5,009 bases of DNA from Oscillibacter sp. UBA6647 (GTDB lineage Bacteria; Bacillota; Clostridia; Oscillospirales; Oscillospiraceae): positions 998-6,006 of the forward strand of contig DKLF01000016.1 of NCBI GenBank assembly GCA_002455655.1, read 5' to 3'. The translations under genes were made by a program, and so were the position numbers. Shown here one piece after another: positions 1-4,960 of the stretch. The notes beneath the pieces were generated by a model. It was not told the DNA's origin, searched no databases, and was given only the letters and a program-made list of their open reading frames with translations. Each line of letters opens with the position of its first letter. The stretch's first letter is position 1.

Positions 1-527
1 GTATGTTCGTCCAGCAGCAGGAGCTTCGGCTTTTGCAGGGCGGCCATCAGCAGCGTCAATGCCTGACGCTGTCCGCCGGACAGAAGACTTGCCTTCACGG
101 TCATCCGGTCTTCCAGGCCAAGGCCCAGAATTTCCAGCCGTTCCCGGTAAAAGGTCCTCTCCTTTTTCGTCACGCCCCACCTAAGGCCCCGCTTCTGTCC
201 CCGGCGATAGGCAAGGGCCAGATTTTCCTCAATCTGCATATTGGGGGCCGTGCCCATCATGGGGTCTTGGAATACCCGCCCGATAAAGGGCGCGCGGCGA
301 AATTCCGGCAGGCCGGTCACGTCCGTCCCGTCGATGAGGATGCTCCCCTGATCCACGGGCCACACGCCCGCCACCGCGTTGAGCATGGTGGACTTGCCCG
401 CGCCGTTGCCGCCAATGACGGTGACAAAATCCCCCTCGCCAAGGTGGAGGTCAAGGCCCTGAAGGGCTTTTTTTTCGTTGATGGTGCCGGGGTTAAAGGT
501 CTTGCAGATATGGTTGATGTCAAGCAT
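1..527 (-). CDS. ABC transporter ATP-binding protein, TrpX-type aromatic amino acid importer family (3' end beyond window)
   Basis: This is the nucleotide-binding subunit that hydrolyses ATP at the cytoplasmic face to power the adjacent permease. About 175 residues are visible and the C-terminus lies beyond the window edge. Seen in the translation: Walker A GGNGAGKST (residues 39-47), Q-loop around Gln87 (VFQDPMMG), ABC signature LSGGQRQ (149-155), and Walker B LLLLDE (169-174). The Walker B is followed by His175 where most ABC ATPases have Pro; from memory, LDEHTAALD is usual in this family (related to the putative tryptophan/tyrosine set), so I do not read it as a defect. The start at 527 is chosen because AAGGAGGAG lies 7 nt upstream, inside the end of the permease gene, and the two genes overlap by 8 nt, implying translational coupling. 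The ATPase fold is certain; the substrate is inferred from the neighbours. Confidence 0.93.
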   Translation of the reverse strand, partial: MLDINHICKTFNPGTINEKKALQGLDLHLGEGDFVTVIGGNGAGKSTMLNAVAGVWPVDQGSILIDGTDVTGLPEFRRAPFIGRVFQDPMMGTAPNMQIEENLALAYRRGQKRGLRWGVTKKERTFYRERLEILGLGLEDRMTVKASLLSGGQRQALTLLMAALQKPKLLLLDEH

Positions 528-1494
528 GCTTGCTCTCCTCCTTCCCTGCGGCTCTGCCCCGCCGGCCTGCCAGCTTGAAAGAGCTTTTGGCCTGTGCCTG
601 CAAATAGGGCACGGCCAAAAACACCGCCACGATAATGGCCGTGAACAGCTTCAGGTCGTTGGAATTCAGCTTCAGCCACAAAATCAGGGTCATCACCGCA
701 TAGTACAGCACGCCGCCCGCGATGATAAAGCCCAGCCGCACCCCGAAATTTGTTCCCTTGCGGAAAATCGCGGCACACACCACCTCGCCGATAATCACGG
801 CGGCAAGGCCGATGACAATGGCGCCCCGGCCCATATTCACGTCCGCAAAGCCCTGATACTGGGTCATCAGTCCCCCAGCCAGCGCCACCAGCCCATTGGA
901 CAGGCCAAGGCCCAGCACCTTCATGGAGTCGATGTTGATGCCAAGCGCGCGGCTCATGGCGGGGTTGGAGCCGGTGGCGCGGACAGCGCTGCCCTGCTCC
1001 GTGCCAAAGTACCAATACAGCACCGCCACAATCACCGCCGCAATGGCCAGTCCTGTCAAAATCGCGGTGGGAACATGGCGGGAGGTAATAAAAACGGGGA
1101 ATTTATCGGGATTTACGGATTTGTTGGCCGCCATCCCCATAATGTGCAGATTGATAGAATACAGTGCGAACTGTGTCAGGATTCCCGCCAGAATTGCCGG
1201 GATGCCAAACCGCGTATGAAGCAGTCCGGTGCAAAGCCCCGCCAACACCCCGGCGAGAATCGCAGCCAGCACCGCCGCCCAAGCAGGCCAGCCCCCCAGA
1301 ATTAGCATGGCAGTCACCGCGCCGCCGGTGGTGAAGGAACCGTCCACCGTCAGATCGGCGATGTCCAGCAGACGAAAGGTGATGTACACGCCCAGCGCCA
1401 TCACGCCCCAGACAATTCCCTGCGCCACGCCGCCGGGCAGGCTTTTCAGCAAATTGACCGGGTCCAGCGAAGCAAAATATGCCGCGAGTTCCAT
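520..1494 (-). CDS. ABC transporter permease (BPD_transp_2 / LivH-like), TrpX-type importer
   Basis: This is the integral membrane channel subunit of an amino-acid-type importer, 324 residues. About eight or nine hydrophobic segments are visible (roughly residues 22-40, 57-70, 71-92, 97-118, 143-163, 192-213, 222-242, 254-275, 283-300). A cytoplasmic loop, VRATGSNPAMSRALGIN (171-187), resembles the G-x-N-P…A…G-I-N coupling loop of branched-chain/sugar-type permeases that docks the ATPase. The C-terminal tail is short and basic (KSSFKLAGRRGRAAGKEE). The early motif DLTVDGSF (47-54) is, from memory, characteristic of the permease paired with TrpX/DUF534 binding proteins. The start at 1494 is supported by AGAGGAG about 6 nt upstream. 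It lies between the binding-protein gene (139 nt away) and the ATPase gene (8 nt overlap). Family assignment is strong; aromatic amino acid as substrate is an inference. Confidence 0.93.
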   Translation of the reverse strand: MELAAYFASLDPVNLLKSLPGGVAQGIVWGVMALGVYITFRLLDIADLTVDGSFTTGGAVTAMLILGGWPAWAAVLAAILAGVLAGLCTGLLHTRFGIPAILAGILTQFALYSINLHIMGMAANKSVNPDKFPVFITSRHVPTAILTGLAIAAVIVAVLYWYFGTEQGSAVRATGSNPAMSRALGINIDSMKVLGLGLSNGLVALAGGLMTQYQGFADVNMGRGAIVIGLAAVIIGEVVCAAIFRKGTNFGVRLGFIIAGGVLYYAVMTLILWLKLNSNDLKLFTAIIVAVFLAVPYLQAQAKSSFKLAGRRGRAAGKEESKHA

Positions 1495-1526
1495 GGTTTT
1501 CTCCTCTTTTCAGTCATTTTCCTCGG

Positions 1527-1566
1527 CAGCAGGGGAATGGGGCGTCGACACCCCATTCCTCCGCTG
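1527..1566 (-). other. Intercistronic hairpin, permease-proximal member of a tandem pair
   Basis: Inverted repeat between the binding-protein and permease genes: GGAATGGGG at 1534-1542 pairs perfectly with 1551-1559. The stem extends outward to 1527-1530/1563-1566 with two non-Watson-Crick positions, leaving an 8-nt loop. No U-run follows on the minus-strand transcript (the sequence continues GAGGAAAATGACTG), so it does not look like an intrinsic terminator. It probably acts as an mRNA stability or processing element, or a partial block to 3' exonuclease, limiting permease/ATPase levels relative to the binding protein. Confidence 0.6.
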
Positions 1567-1567
1567 T

Positions 1568-1616
1568 CGATTCCCCGCCCGGAGGCAAAGGCCCTTGCGC
1601 CCGGGCGGGAAAATCG
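1568..1616 (-). other. Intercistronic GC-rich hairpin just after the binding-protein gene
   Basis: CCCGCCCGG at 1574-1582 pairs perfectly with 1601-1609. The stem extends outward through 1568-1572/1612-1616 across a 1x2 internal loop, and a smaller stem (1585-1588/1595-1598) lies inside the loop. It begins 18 nt past the binding-protein stop codon. On the minus-strand RNA it is followed by GGAAUCG rather than Us, so it should not terminate efficiently alone. By analogy with REP-like hairpins after other binding-protein genes, it probably protects the upstream cistron from 3'-5' decay; that role is inferred. Confidence 0.6.
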
Positions 1617-1633
1617 GCAGTTACAGGACTTTT

Positions 1634-2638
1634 TTAGCCCTCGATGGCGGTATACCCGTCAGGGATGGTGATGCCCAGCGCCGCGGCGCGGTCCGCATCG
1701 TACTTCTTCACAGGGCTGGGATAGTACTCAATGGGCATGGTGGAGATATCGCTCTCACCGGTGAGAATCTTCACGGCCATCTCACCGGTGGTGCGGCCCA
1801 GCTCATAGTAGTCGATAGAGAGCGTGGCGATGCCGCAGCCCTTGCAGATACCCTCCTCGCCGGCAATGATGGGCACGCCCGCGGGCTGGGCCACGTTGTT
1901 GATGGCCTCGGTGCAGCTTGCGGCGGTGTTGTCGGTGGGGATGTAAAGCACGTCGCTTTCGTTGCAGGCAGTGGTGGTGACGGCGGCCACGTCGTTGGAG
2001 TCCGCAAAGGTATAGGTGTTCACGGTGAGGCCCGCCTTCTCAAGCTCGGTCTTCACCACCTCGGCCTGATAGACGGAGTTGGGCTCGCCGGAGCAGTACA
2101 GAATGCCGACGGTCTTAGCGCCCGGCACCAGCTCGGTGACCATGGCGGCCTGCTGGTCCAGCGGGGGCAGGTCGGAGGTGCCGGAAATGTTGCCGCCCAC
2201 GGTGCCGTTAAAATTGTCGATGCTCAGGGCCACGCCGTACTCCGTGACGGAGGTCCCCAGAATGGGAATCTCACTGGTGGCGGAAGCCGCCGCCTGAAGG
2301 GCGGGGGTTGCGTTTGCCATAATCAGGTCCACGTTGGAGGAAACCATCTGGGTGGCCATGGTGGAGCAGGTGGCAGAGTCGTTGGCCGCGTTCTGCACGT
2401 TAATCGTTACCTGATCGCCCAGCTTCTCCTTTAAAACATCCTGAAAGCCCTGCGTGGCGGCGTCCAGCGCGGGGTGCTGCACCAACTGAATCACGCCCAC
2501 CTGATAGACCTTTTTGCCGCCCGATGCGGCGGCCGAACCGGATGCGGAGGCGGAGCCGGCGGGAGCGGTTTGTCCGCAGGCGGCGAGGCCCAGCGCCATG
2601 GCGCAGGCCAGAGCAAGAGAGAACAGCTTCTTTTTCAT
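1634..2638 (-). CDS. ABC transporter substrate-binding lipoprotein, TrpX / ABC_sub_bind (DUF534) family
   Basis: This is the surface-anchored solute receptor of the importer, 334 residues. The N-terminus is a lipoprotein signal: MKKK, a hydrophobic core, and lipobox LAAC with the lipidated Cys at residue 21. A low-complexity Ser/Ala/Gly linker (22-41) precedes the folded domain. Family-typical stretches are HPALDAATQGF (55-65), QNAANDSAT (82-90), ATPALQAAASAT (110-121), IPILGTSVTEYG (124-135), YIPTDNTAA (232-240) and the C-terminal SIDYYELGRTTGEMAVKIL (274-292), which match the two-lobed DUF534 fold to which pneumococcal TrpX belongs. The start at 2638 is supported by AAAGGAAG about 8 nt upstream and by a complete signal peptide. 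It is the first structural gene after the leader peptide and attenuator-like terminator. Family is near certain; whether the ligand is Trp, Tyr or Phe cannot be read from sequence. Confidence 0.95.
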   Translation of the reverse strand: MKKKLFSLALACAMALGLAACGQTAPAGSASASGSAAASGGKKVYQVGVIQLVQHPALDAATQGFQDVLKEKLGDQVTINVQNAANDSATCSTMATQMVSSNVDLIMANATPALQAAASATSEIPILGTSVTEYGVALSIDNFNGTVGGNISGTSDLPPLDQQAAMVTELVPGAKTVGILYCSGEPNSVYQAEVVKTELEKAGLTVNTYTFADSNDVAAVTTTACNESDVLYIPTDNTAASCTEAINNVAQPAGVPIIAGEEGICKGCGIATLSIDYYELGRTTGEMAVKILTGESDISTMPIEYYPSPVKKYDADRAAALGITIPDGYTAIEG

Positions 2639-2673
2639 GCGAAATACTTCCTTTCATCTCAAAAACAAATCGG

Positions 2674-2698
2674 TTTGAAGTCCAAATCAGACCTCAAA
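2674..2698 (-). other. Small AU-rich hairpin in the 5' UTR between the attenuator and the binding-protein gene
   Basis: TTTGAAGTC (2674-2682) faces GACCTCAAA (2690-2698) across a 7-nt loop; in the minus-strand RNA the one mismatch becomes a G-U pair, giving a 9-bp stem. It lies just past the U-tract of the terminator and is followed after a few bases by UUUGUUUUUG. It could be a weak second terminator, a stabilising 5' hairpin on read-through mRNA, or chance. Its role is unknown. Confidence 0.4.
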
Positions 2699-2703
2699 GC
2701 TAT

Positions 2704-2734
2704 AAAAAACGGCCCCGTCCAAAGGACGGAGCCG
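2704..2734 (-). terminator. Intrinsic terminator in the importer leader (attenuator, arms 3:4)
   Basis: On the minus-strand RNA, 5'-CGGCUCCGUCC pairs with GGACGGGGCCG (2734-2724 with 2720-2710): an 11-bp stem with one G-U pair and a UUU loop, followed directly by six Us (2709-2704). The run of Us on the minus strand only, and the G-U that would be an A-C mismatch in plus-strand RNA, fix the direction. It lies between the leader peptide stop and the binding-protein start, 65 nt before that start, so it would end transcription before the structural genes unless antiterminated. Confidence 0.88.
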
Positions 2735-2765
2735 CCTTCCATACAAAAAAGCAAAACTCGGTCTT

Positions 2766-2864
2766 TCAGTCGGCTTTCCACTTTAAAGCAGTGCAATAAC
2801 GGCCCGCAAAGCGGACCTTGGTAAAGTAGCGGAAGGAGACGCAGGCAATCAGATTTCTGTTCAT
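2766..2864 (-). CDS. Leader peptide, 32 aa, aromatic-rich, upstream of the importer operon
   Basis: This is a short translated frame missed by length-based calling. The ATG at 2864 has AAAGGAG (2880-2874) 9 nt upstream, and an in-frame TGA at 2906-2904 excludes a longer version. The peptide starts MNRNLIACVSFRYFTK. Aromatic residues are Phe11, Tyr13, Phe14, Phe19, Tyr23 and Trp29, six of 32, with Trp29 three codons from the UGA stop. There is no signal peptide or known domain. Its position, between a promoter and an intrinsic terminator that precedes an aromatic-amino-acid-type importer, indicates a regulatory leader whose translation, not product, matters. Stalling at the Phe-Arg-Tyr-Phe run fits the RNA pairings best. 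The lone late Trp could instead suggest tryptophan sensing or a nascent-peptide arrest mechanism, which I cannot exclude. I do not recognise the peptide from any described family. Confidence 0.75.
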   Translation of the reverse strand: MNRNLIACVSFRYFTKVRFAGRYCTALKWKAD

Positions 2865-2918
2865 GGGATAGCGCTCCTTTCTGCCATCTACTGACCCGAC
2901 ATTTCAAATTTCTTTTAC

Positions 2919-2947
2919 AGTATATAGCTTTAAACAGCTAAATTCAA
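2919..2947 (-). promoter_or_regulatory. Sigma-A-type promoter of the leader peptide/importer operon
   Basis: On the minus strand, -35 TTGAAT (2947-2942) and -10 TATACT (2924-2919) are separated by exactly 17 nt. The -10 matches the consensus at five of six positions and the -35 at four of six. Transcription would start near 2912, giving about 48 nt before the leader peptide ATG. The sequence further upstream is strongly AT-rich and could act as an UP element. Confidence 0.75.
2925..2940. repeat. Small inverted repeat inside the importer promoter spacer (possible operator)
   Basis: TAGCT (2925-2929) and AGCTA (2936-2940) form a perfect 5-bp dyad with a 6-nt centre, filling almost exactly the spacer between -10 and -35. 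A repressor bound here would block RNA polymerase, but the dyad is short and lies in AT-rich DNA, so chance is a real alternative. It does not match a TrpR or TyrR box that I can recognise. Confidence 0.3.
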
Positions 2948-3010
2948 TTGTCATTTTACATAAAATAGATTAAAGATTTTTTTCTTATTTTTACGAATTT
3001 AAAAAAACAC
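2948..3010. other. AT-rich spacer between the two divergent promoters
   Basis: About 60 bases made almost wholly of A/T runs, in sharp contrast to the GC-rich surroundings. No gene or hairpin terminator is visible. The tract lies directly upstream of the minus-strand -35 and about 20 bases upstream of the plus-strand -35, so it may serve as a UP element or a bent, easily melted spacer for one or both promoters. Confidence 0.45.
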
Positions 3011-3030
3011 CGGGAAATTCTCGCTCCTCG

Positions 3031-3059
3031 TTGACAAGTGGGCCGGAATGCGATATAAG
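3031..3059 (+). promoter_or_regulatory. Sigma-A-type promoter for pyrG
   Basis: -35 TTGACA (3031-3036) is a perfect consensus match. It is followed after 17 nt by -10 TATAAG (3054-3059), which matches at five of six positions. The predicted start is between G3066 and A3068, leaving a leader of about 235 nt before the pyrG start codon. A second TATAAC at 3060-3065 is too far from the -35 to serve it. The initial transcript around A3068 begins with A and five Us. Confidence 0.82.
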
Positions 3060-3065
3060 TATAAC

Positions 3066-3302
3066 GTATTTTTACAGTGCGCCCCGGCGGGCAGAGCGCC
3101 GCGCTCCGTCGGTTTGGAGCAGCGATCCGCGGCGGGAAGACGCGTGTGGACCCGCCCCAAAAATCAAAGACCGCAGACCGTGGATTGCGCTGAAGCCCTT
3201 GTAAACTGGGGCCCCTTCACCGCAAGCTATCCACGGTATTTTTATTTTTTCAGGCGGAAAGACGGGAAAACGGAACAATCGGAAAGGAACAGGTGAACGG
3301 CT
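3066..3302 (+). promoter_or_regulatory. Structured pyrG 5' leader with predicted antiterminator
   Basis: This is a long untranslated leader. AGCG+ATCCGCGG (3121-3132) can pair with CCGTGGAT (3178-3185) and CGCT (3188-3191): 12 bp with one G-U and a 2-nt bulge. That would sequester the 5' arm of the downstream terminator. Competing local hairpins could withhold the same segment: 3100-3107 with 3116-3124 (8 bp, one bulged A), and GGCGGG 3131-3136 with 3151-3156. The arrangement therefore has the parts of a switch. No convincing leader peptide with its own ribosome binding site is present, and no named riboswitch class is recognisable. The pyrG ribosome binding site is AGGTGA (3291-3296), 6 nt from the ATG, matching the 16S tail complement. 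Confidence 0.55.
3177..3250 (+). terminator. Intrinsic-terminator-like hairpin in the pyrG leader
   Basis: ACCGTGGAT (3177-3185) pairs perfectly with ATCCACGGT (3229-3237). Inside it, TGCG (3186-3189) pairs with CGCA (3221-3224), and TGAAG (3191-3195) with CTTCA (3215-3219), giving a long bulged hairpin. It is followed at once by T5-A-T6 (3239-3250). There is no upstream plus-strand gene to terminate, since the neighbour is divergent, and the hairpin ends about 50 nt before the pyrG ATG. It is therefore best read as an attenuator of pyrG, or as the end of a roughly 185-nt small RNA made from the same promoter. Confidence 0.72.
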
Positions 3303-4904
3303 ATGGCGACAAAATTTGTATTTGTGACCGGCGGTGTGGTGTCGGGCCTTGGGAAGGGCATCTGCGCCGCGTCCCTGGGTCGGCTTTTGAAGCAGCGGGG
3401 CGTGCGGGTGCGAAACCAGAAATTTGACCCTTATATCAATGTGGACCCCGGCACCATGAGCCCCTATCAGCACGGCGAGGTCTTCGTCACCGACGATGGG
3501 GCGGAGACGGATCTGGACCTAGGCCATTACGAGCGGTTTGTGGACGAGACGCTGACGGGGAACGCCTCCGTCTCCTCCGGCAAAATCTACTGGTCCGTTT
3601 TAAACCGGGAGCGCCGGGGAGACTATCTGGGCGCCACAGTGCAGATCATCCCCCACATCACTGACGAAATCAAGGCACGTATCTACGCCATGGCCGACGA
3701 AGAGGTGGACGTGGTCATCTGCGAAATCGGCGGCACCGTGGGCGACATTGAATCCCAGCCCTTTCTGGAAGCCATCCGTCAGGTGGCCGCGGAGCAGCCG
3801 CAGGGCAGCGTCGTATTCATCCATGTGCCCCTCATCGTTCAAATTCCCGGCAGCGGCGAGCTGAAAAGCAAGCCCACCCAGCACTCCGTGAAGGAGCTTT
3901 TGTCCTTGGGCATTCAGCCGGACATTCTGGTGTGCCGAAGCGACACGCCCATCAGCGATGACATGCGCCGGAAAATTGCCCTGTTCTGCAACGTAAGCCC
4001 CGACTGCGTGATTCAAAACGCCACGGCTCAGACGCTGTATGAGGTTCCTCTTCTGCTTCAGAAGGAAGGGCTGGACGAGGCGGTTTGCCGCCGCCTCGGG
4101 CTGATTACGCCCCAGCCCGACCTGCGGGAGTGGGCCGCCATGGTCCGGCGGGAAAAGGCCGCCAAGCAGCGGGTGGAAATTGCGCTGGTGGGGAAATATA
4201 CCCAGCTTCACGACGCGTATCTCTCCGTTGTGGAGTCTTTGAACCACGCTGGCATTGCAAACAGCGCTGTGGTGGATATCCGCTGGATCGACTCCGAAAC
4301 GGTGACAGAGGAAAACGCGCGGGAACTTCTTGCGGGCTGCGCAGGCGTTCTGGTTCCCGGCGGCTTTGGCGACCGGGGGATTGAGGGAATGATCGCCGCT
4401 GTGCGGTACGCCCGGGAGAACGGCGTGCCTTTCTTCGGCATCTGCCTTGGGATGCAAATGGCGGTCATCGAGTTTGCCCGTCACGTTGTGGGAAAAACCG
4501 ACGCAAACTCCTCCGAGTTTTCGGAAACCACGTCCTACCCTGTCATTGCCCTGATGCCCGATCAGGTGAACGTGACGGAAAAGGGCGGCACCATGCGCCT
4601 TGGAAAATACCCCTGCGTGCTGACGAACGGTACCCGCAGCCACGCGCTATACGGCACGGAAGAGATTTCGGAGCGCCACCGGCACCGGTACGAGTTTAAC
4701 AACGCCTGCCGCGCGGAGCTGGAGGCCCGGGGCATGAAGCTGGCGGGCCTGTCCCCTGACGGCAGGCTGGTGGAAATTGTGGAGCTTCCCGAGCATCCCT
4801 GGTTTGTGGGCGCGCAGTTCCACCCGGAGTTTAAGAGCCGGCCCGACCGGCCCCATCCCCTGTTTTACGGCTTCGTACAGGCCGCCGCGGAACAGCAGGT
4901 CTAA
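3303..4904 (+). CDS. pyrG: CTP synthase (glutamine-hydrolysing)
   Basis: PyrG makes CTP from UTP, ATP and glutamine-derived ammonia, the last step of de novo pyrimidine nucleotide synthesis, in the cytosol. At 533 residues it has full family length with both domains intact. In the N-terminal synthase domain the P-loop is GGVVSGLGKG (10-19), Lys40 and DPYINVDPGTM (42-52) are present, the Mg2+ ligands are Asp72 and Glu141 (in EIGGTVGDIES), and GSGELKSKPTQHSVKEL spans 183-199. In the C-terminal class I glutamine amidotransferase domain there is PGGFGDRG (352-359), nucleophile Cys381 in GICLGMQ, and the His507/Glu509 pair in FHPEF. The start at 3303 gives the conserved beginning K-F-V-F-V-T-G-G and has AGGTGA 6 nt upstream. 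It is transcribed away from the importer operon behind a long structured leader. No terminator is visible between it and the next gene. Confidence 0.98.
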   Translation: MATKFVFVTGGVVSGLGKGICAASLGRLLKQRGVRVRNQKFDPYINVDPGTMSPYQHGEVFVTDDGAETDLDLGHYERFVDETLTGNASVSSGKIYWSVLNRERRGDYLGATVQIIPHITDEIKARIYAMADEEVDVVICEIGGTVGDIESQPFLEAIRQVAAEQPQGSVVFIHVPLIVQIPGSGELKSKPTQHSVKELLSLGIQPDILVCRSDTPISDDMRRKIALFCNVSPDCVIQNATAQTLYEVPLLLQKEGLDEAVCRRLGLITPQPDLREWAAMVRREKAAKQRVEIALVGKYTQLHDAYLSVVESLNHAGIANSAVVDIRWIDSETVTEENARELLAGCAGVLVPGGFGDRGIEGMIAAVRYARENGVPFFGICLGMQMAVIEFARHVVGKTDANSSEFSETTSYPVIALMPDQVNVTEKGGTMRLGKYPCVLTNGTRSHALYGTEEISERHRHRYEFNNACRAELEARGMKLAGLSPDGRLVEIVELPEHPWFVGAQFHPEFKSRPDRPHPLFYGFVQAAAEQQV

Positions 4905-4960
4905 GGCCCGCCCACAGGTGAACTAAGCATTCTGCCCTCGTGGATGAAAGGAAGGTTTTT

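Larger units (their letters stand above)
2704..2912 (-). promoter_or_regulatory. Transcribed leader with attenuator-like alternative pairings for the importer operon
   Basis: The leader runs from the predicted start (about 2912) to the terminator end. Three mutually exclusive pairings can be drawn on the minus-strand RNA. Pairing 1:2 is GGUCCGC (2817-2811) with GCGGGCC (2807-2801), 7 bp with one G-U and a UUU loop. Pairing 2:3 is CGGGCCG (2806-2800) with CGGC-U-CCG (2734-2727), 7 bp with one bulged U and wobble extension. Pairing 3:4 is the terminator. Strand 1 lies within the leader peptide reading frame, immediately after the aromatic codons Phe11, Tyr13 and Phe14. A ribosome stalled there would cover strand 1, favouring 2:3 and read-through; efficient translation would allow 1:2 and termination. 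The pairings are seen in the sequence; the regulatory behaviour is inferred. Confidence 0.68.

Noticed and set aside
1..11. His instead of Pro after the Walker B Asp-Glu of the ATPase, possibly a damaged active site
   Set aside because: The catalytic Asp and Glu are intact, and LDEH is, as I recall, the normal form in this importer family, so it is not a mutation worth flagging.
1229..2434. Long plus-strand open frame spanning the permease start, the intercistronic gap and most of the binding-protein gene
   Set aside because: It overlaps two well-supported minus-strand genes, and its Gly/His/Val-rich low-complexity translation is a GC-rich shadow.
2911..2960. TTTTACA motifs resembling half of a TyrR box (TGTAAA-N6-TTTACA)
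   Set aside because: The copies are in the same orientation and about 40 bp apart, so no proper dyad exists. TyrR is also a proteobacterial regulator.
2913..3078. 9-bp direct repeat TTTTACAGT at 2913-2921 and 3070-3078, one near each transcription start
   Set aside because: It is short and AT-rich, and the copies have opposite orientation relative to their own promoters, so chance is the simplest explanation.
3143..3160. T-box-like string TGGACCCGCCCC in the pyrG leader
   Set aside because: It only loosely resembles the UGGNACCGCG T-box core. The downstream terminator lacks the complementary arm, and no specifier stem is visible. An aminoacyl-tRNA sensor is also not expected for pyrG.
3066..3250. 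6S RNA in front of pyrG
   Set aside because: The 5' and 3' ends do not pair with each other and the long closing stem around a central bubble is missing.
3048..3296. An 82-codon plus-strand frame through the pyrG leader, ending at a TGA inside the pyrG ribosome binding site
   Set aside because: Its only ATG lies upstream of the predicted transcription start, between -35 and -10, with no SD. The internal GTG codons also lack a good ribosome binding site, so it is not a convincing leader peptide.
3600..4643. Long open frame antisense to pyrG (about 347 codons)
   Set aside because: It lies wholly inside a perfectly conserved CTP synthase gene, has no ribosome binding site or recognisable motif, and is rich in His/Gly/Val in the way expected for the reverse of GC-rich codons.
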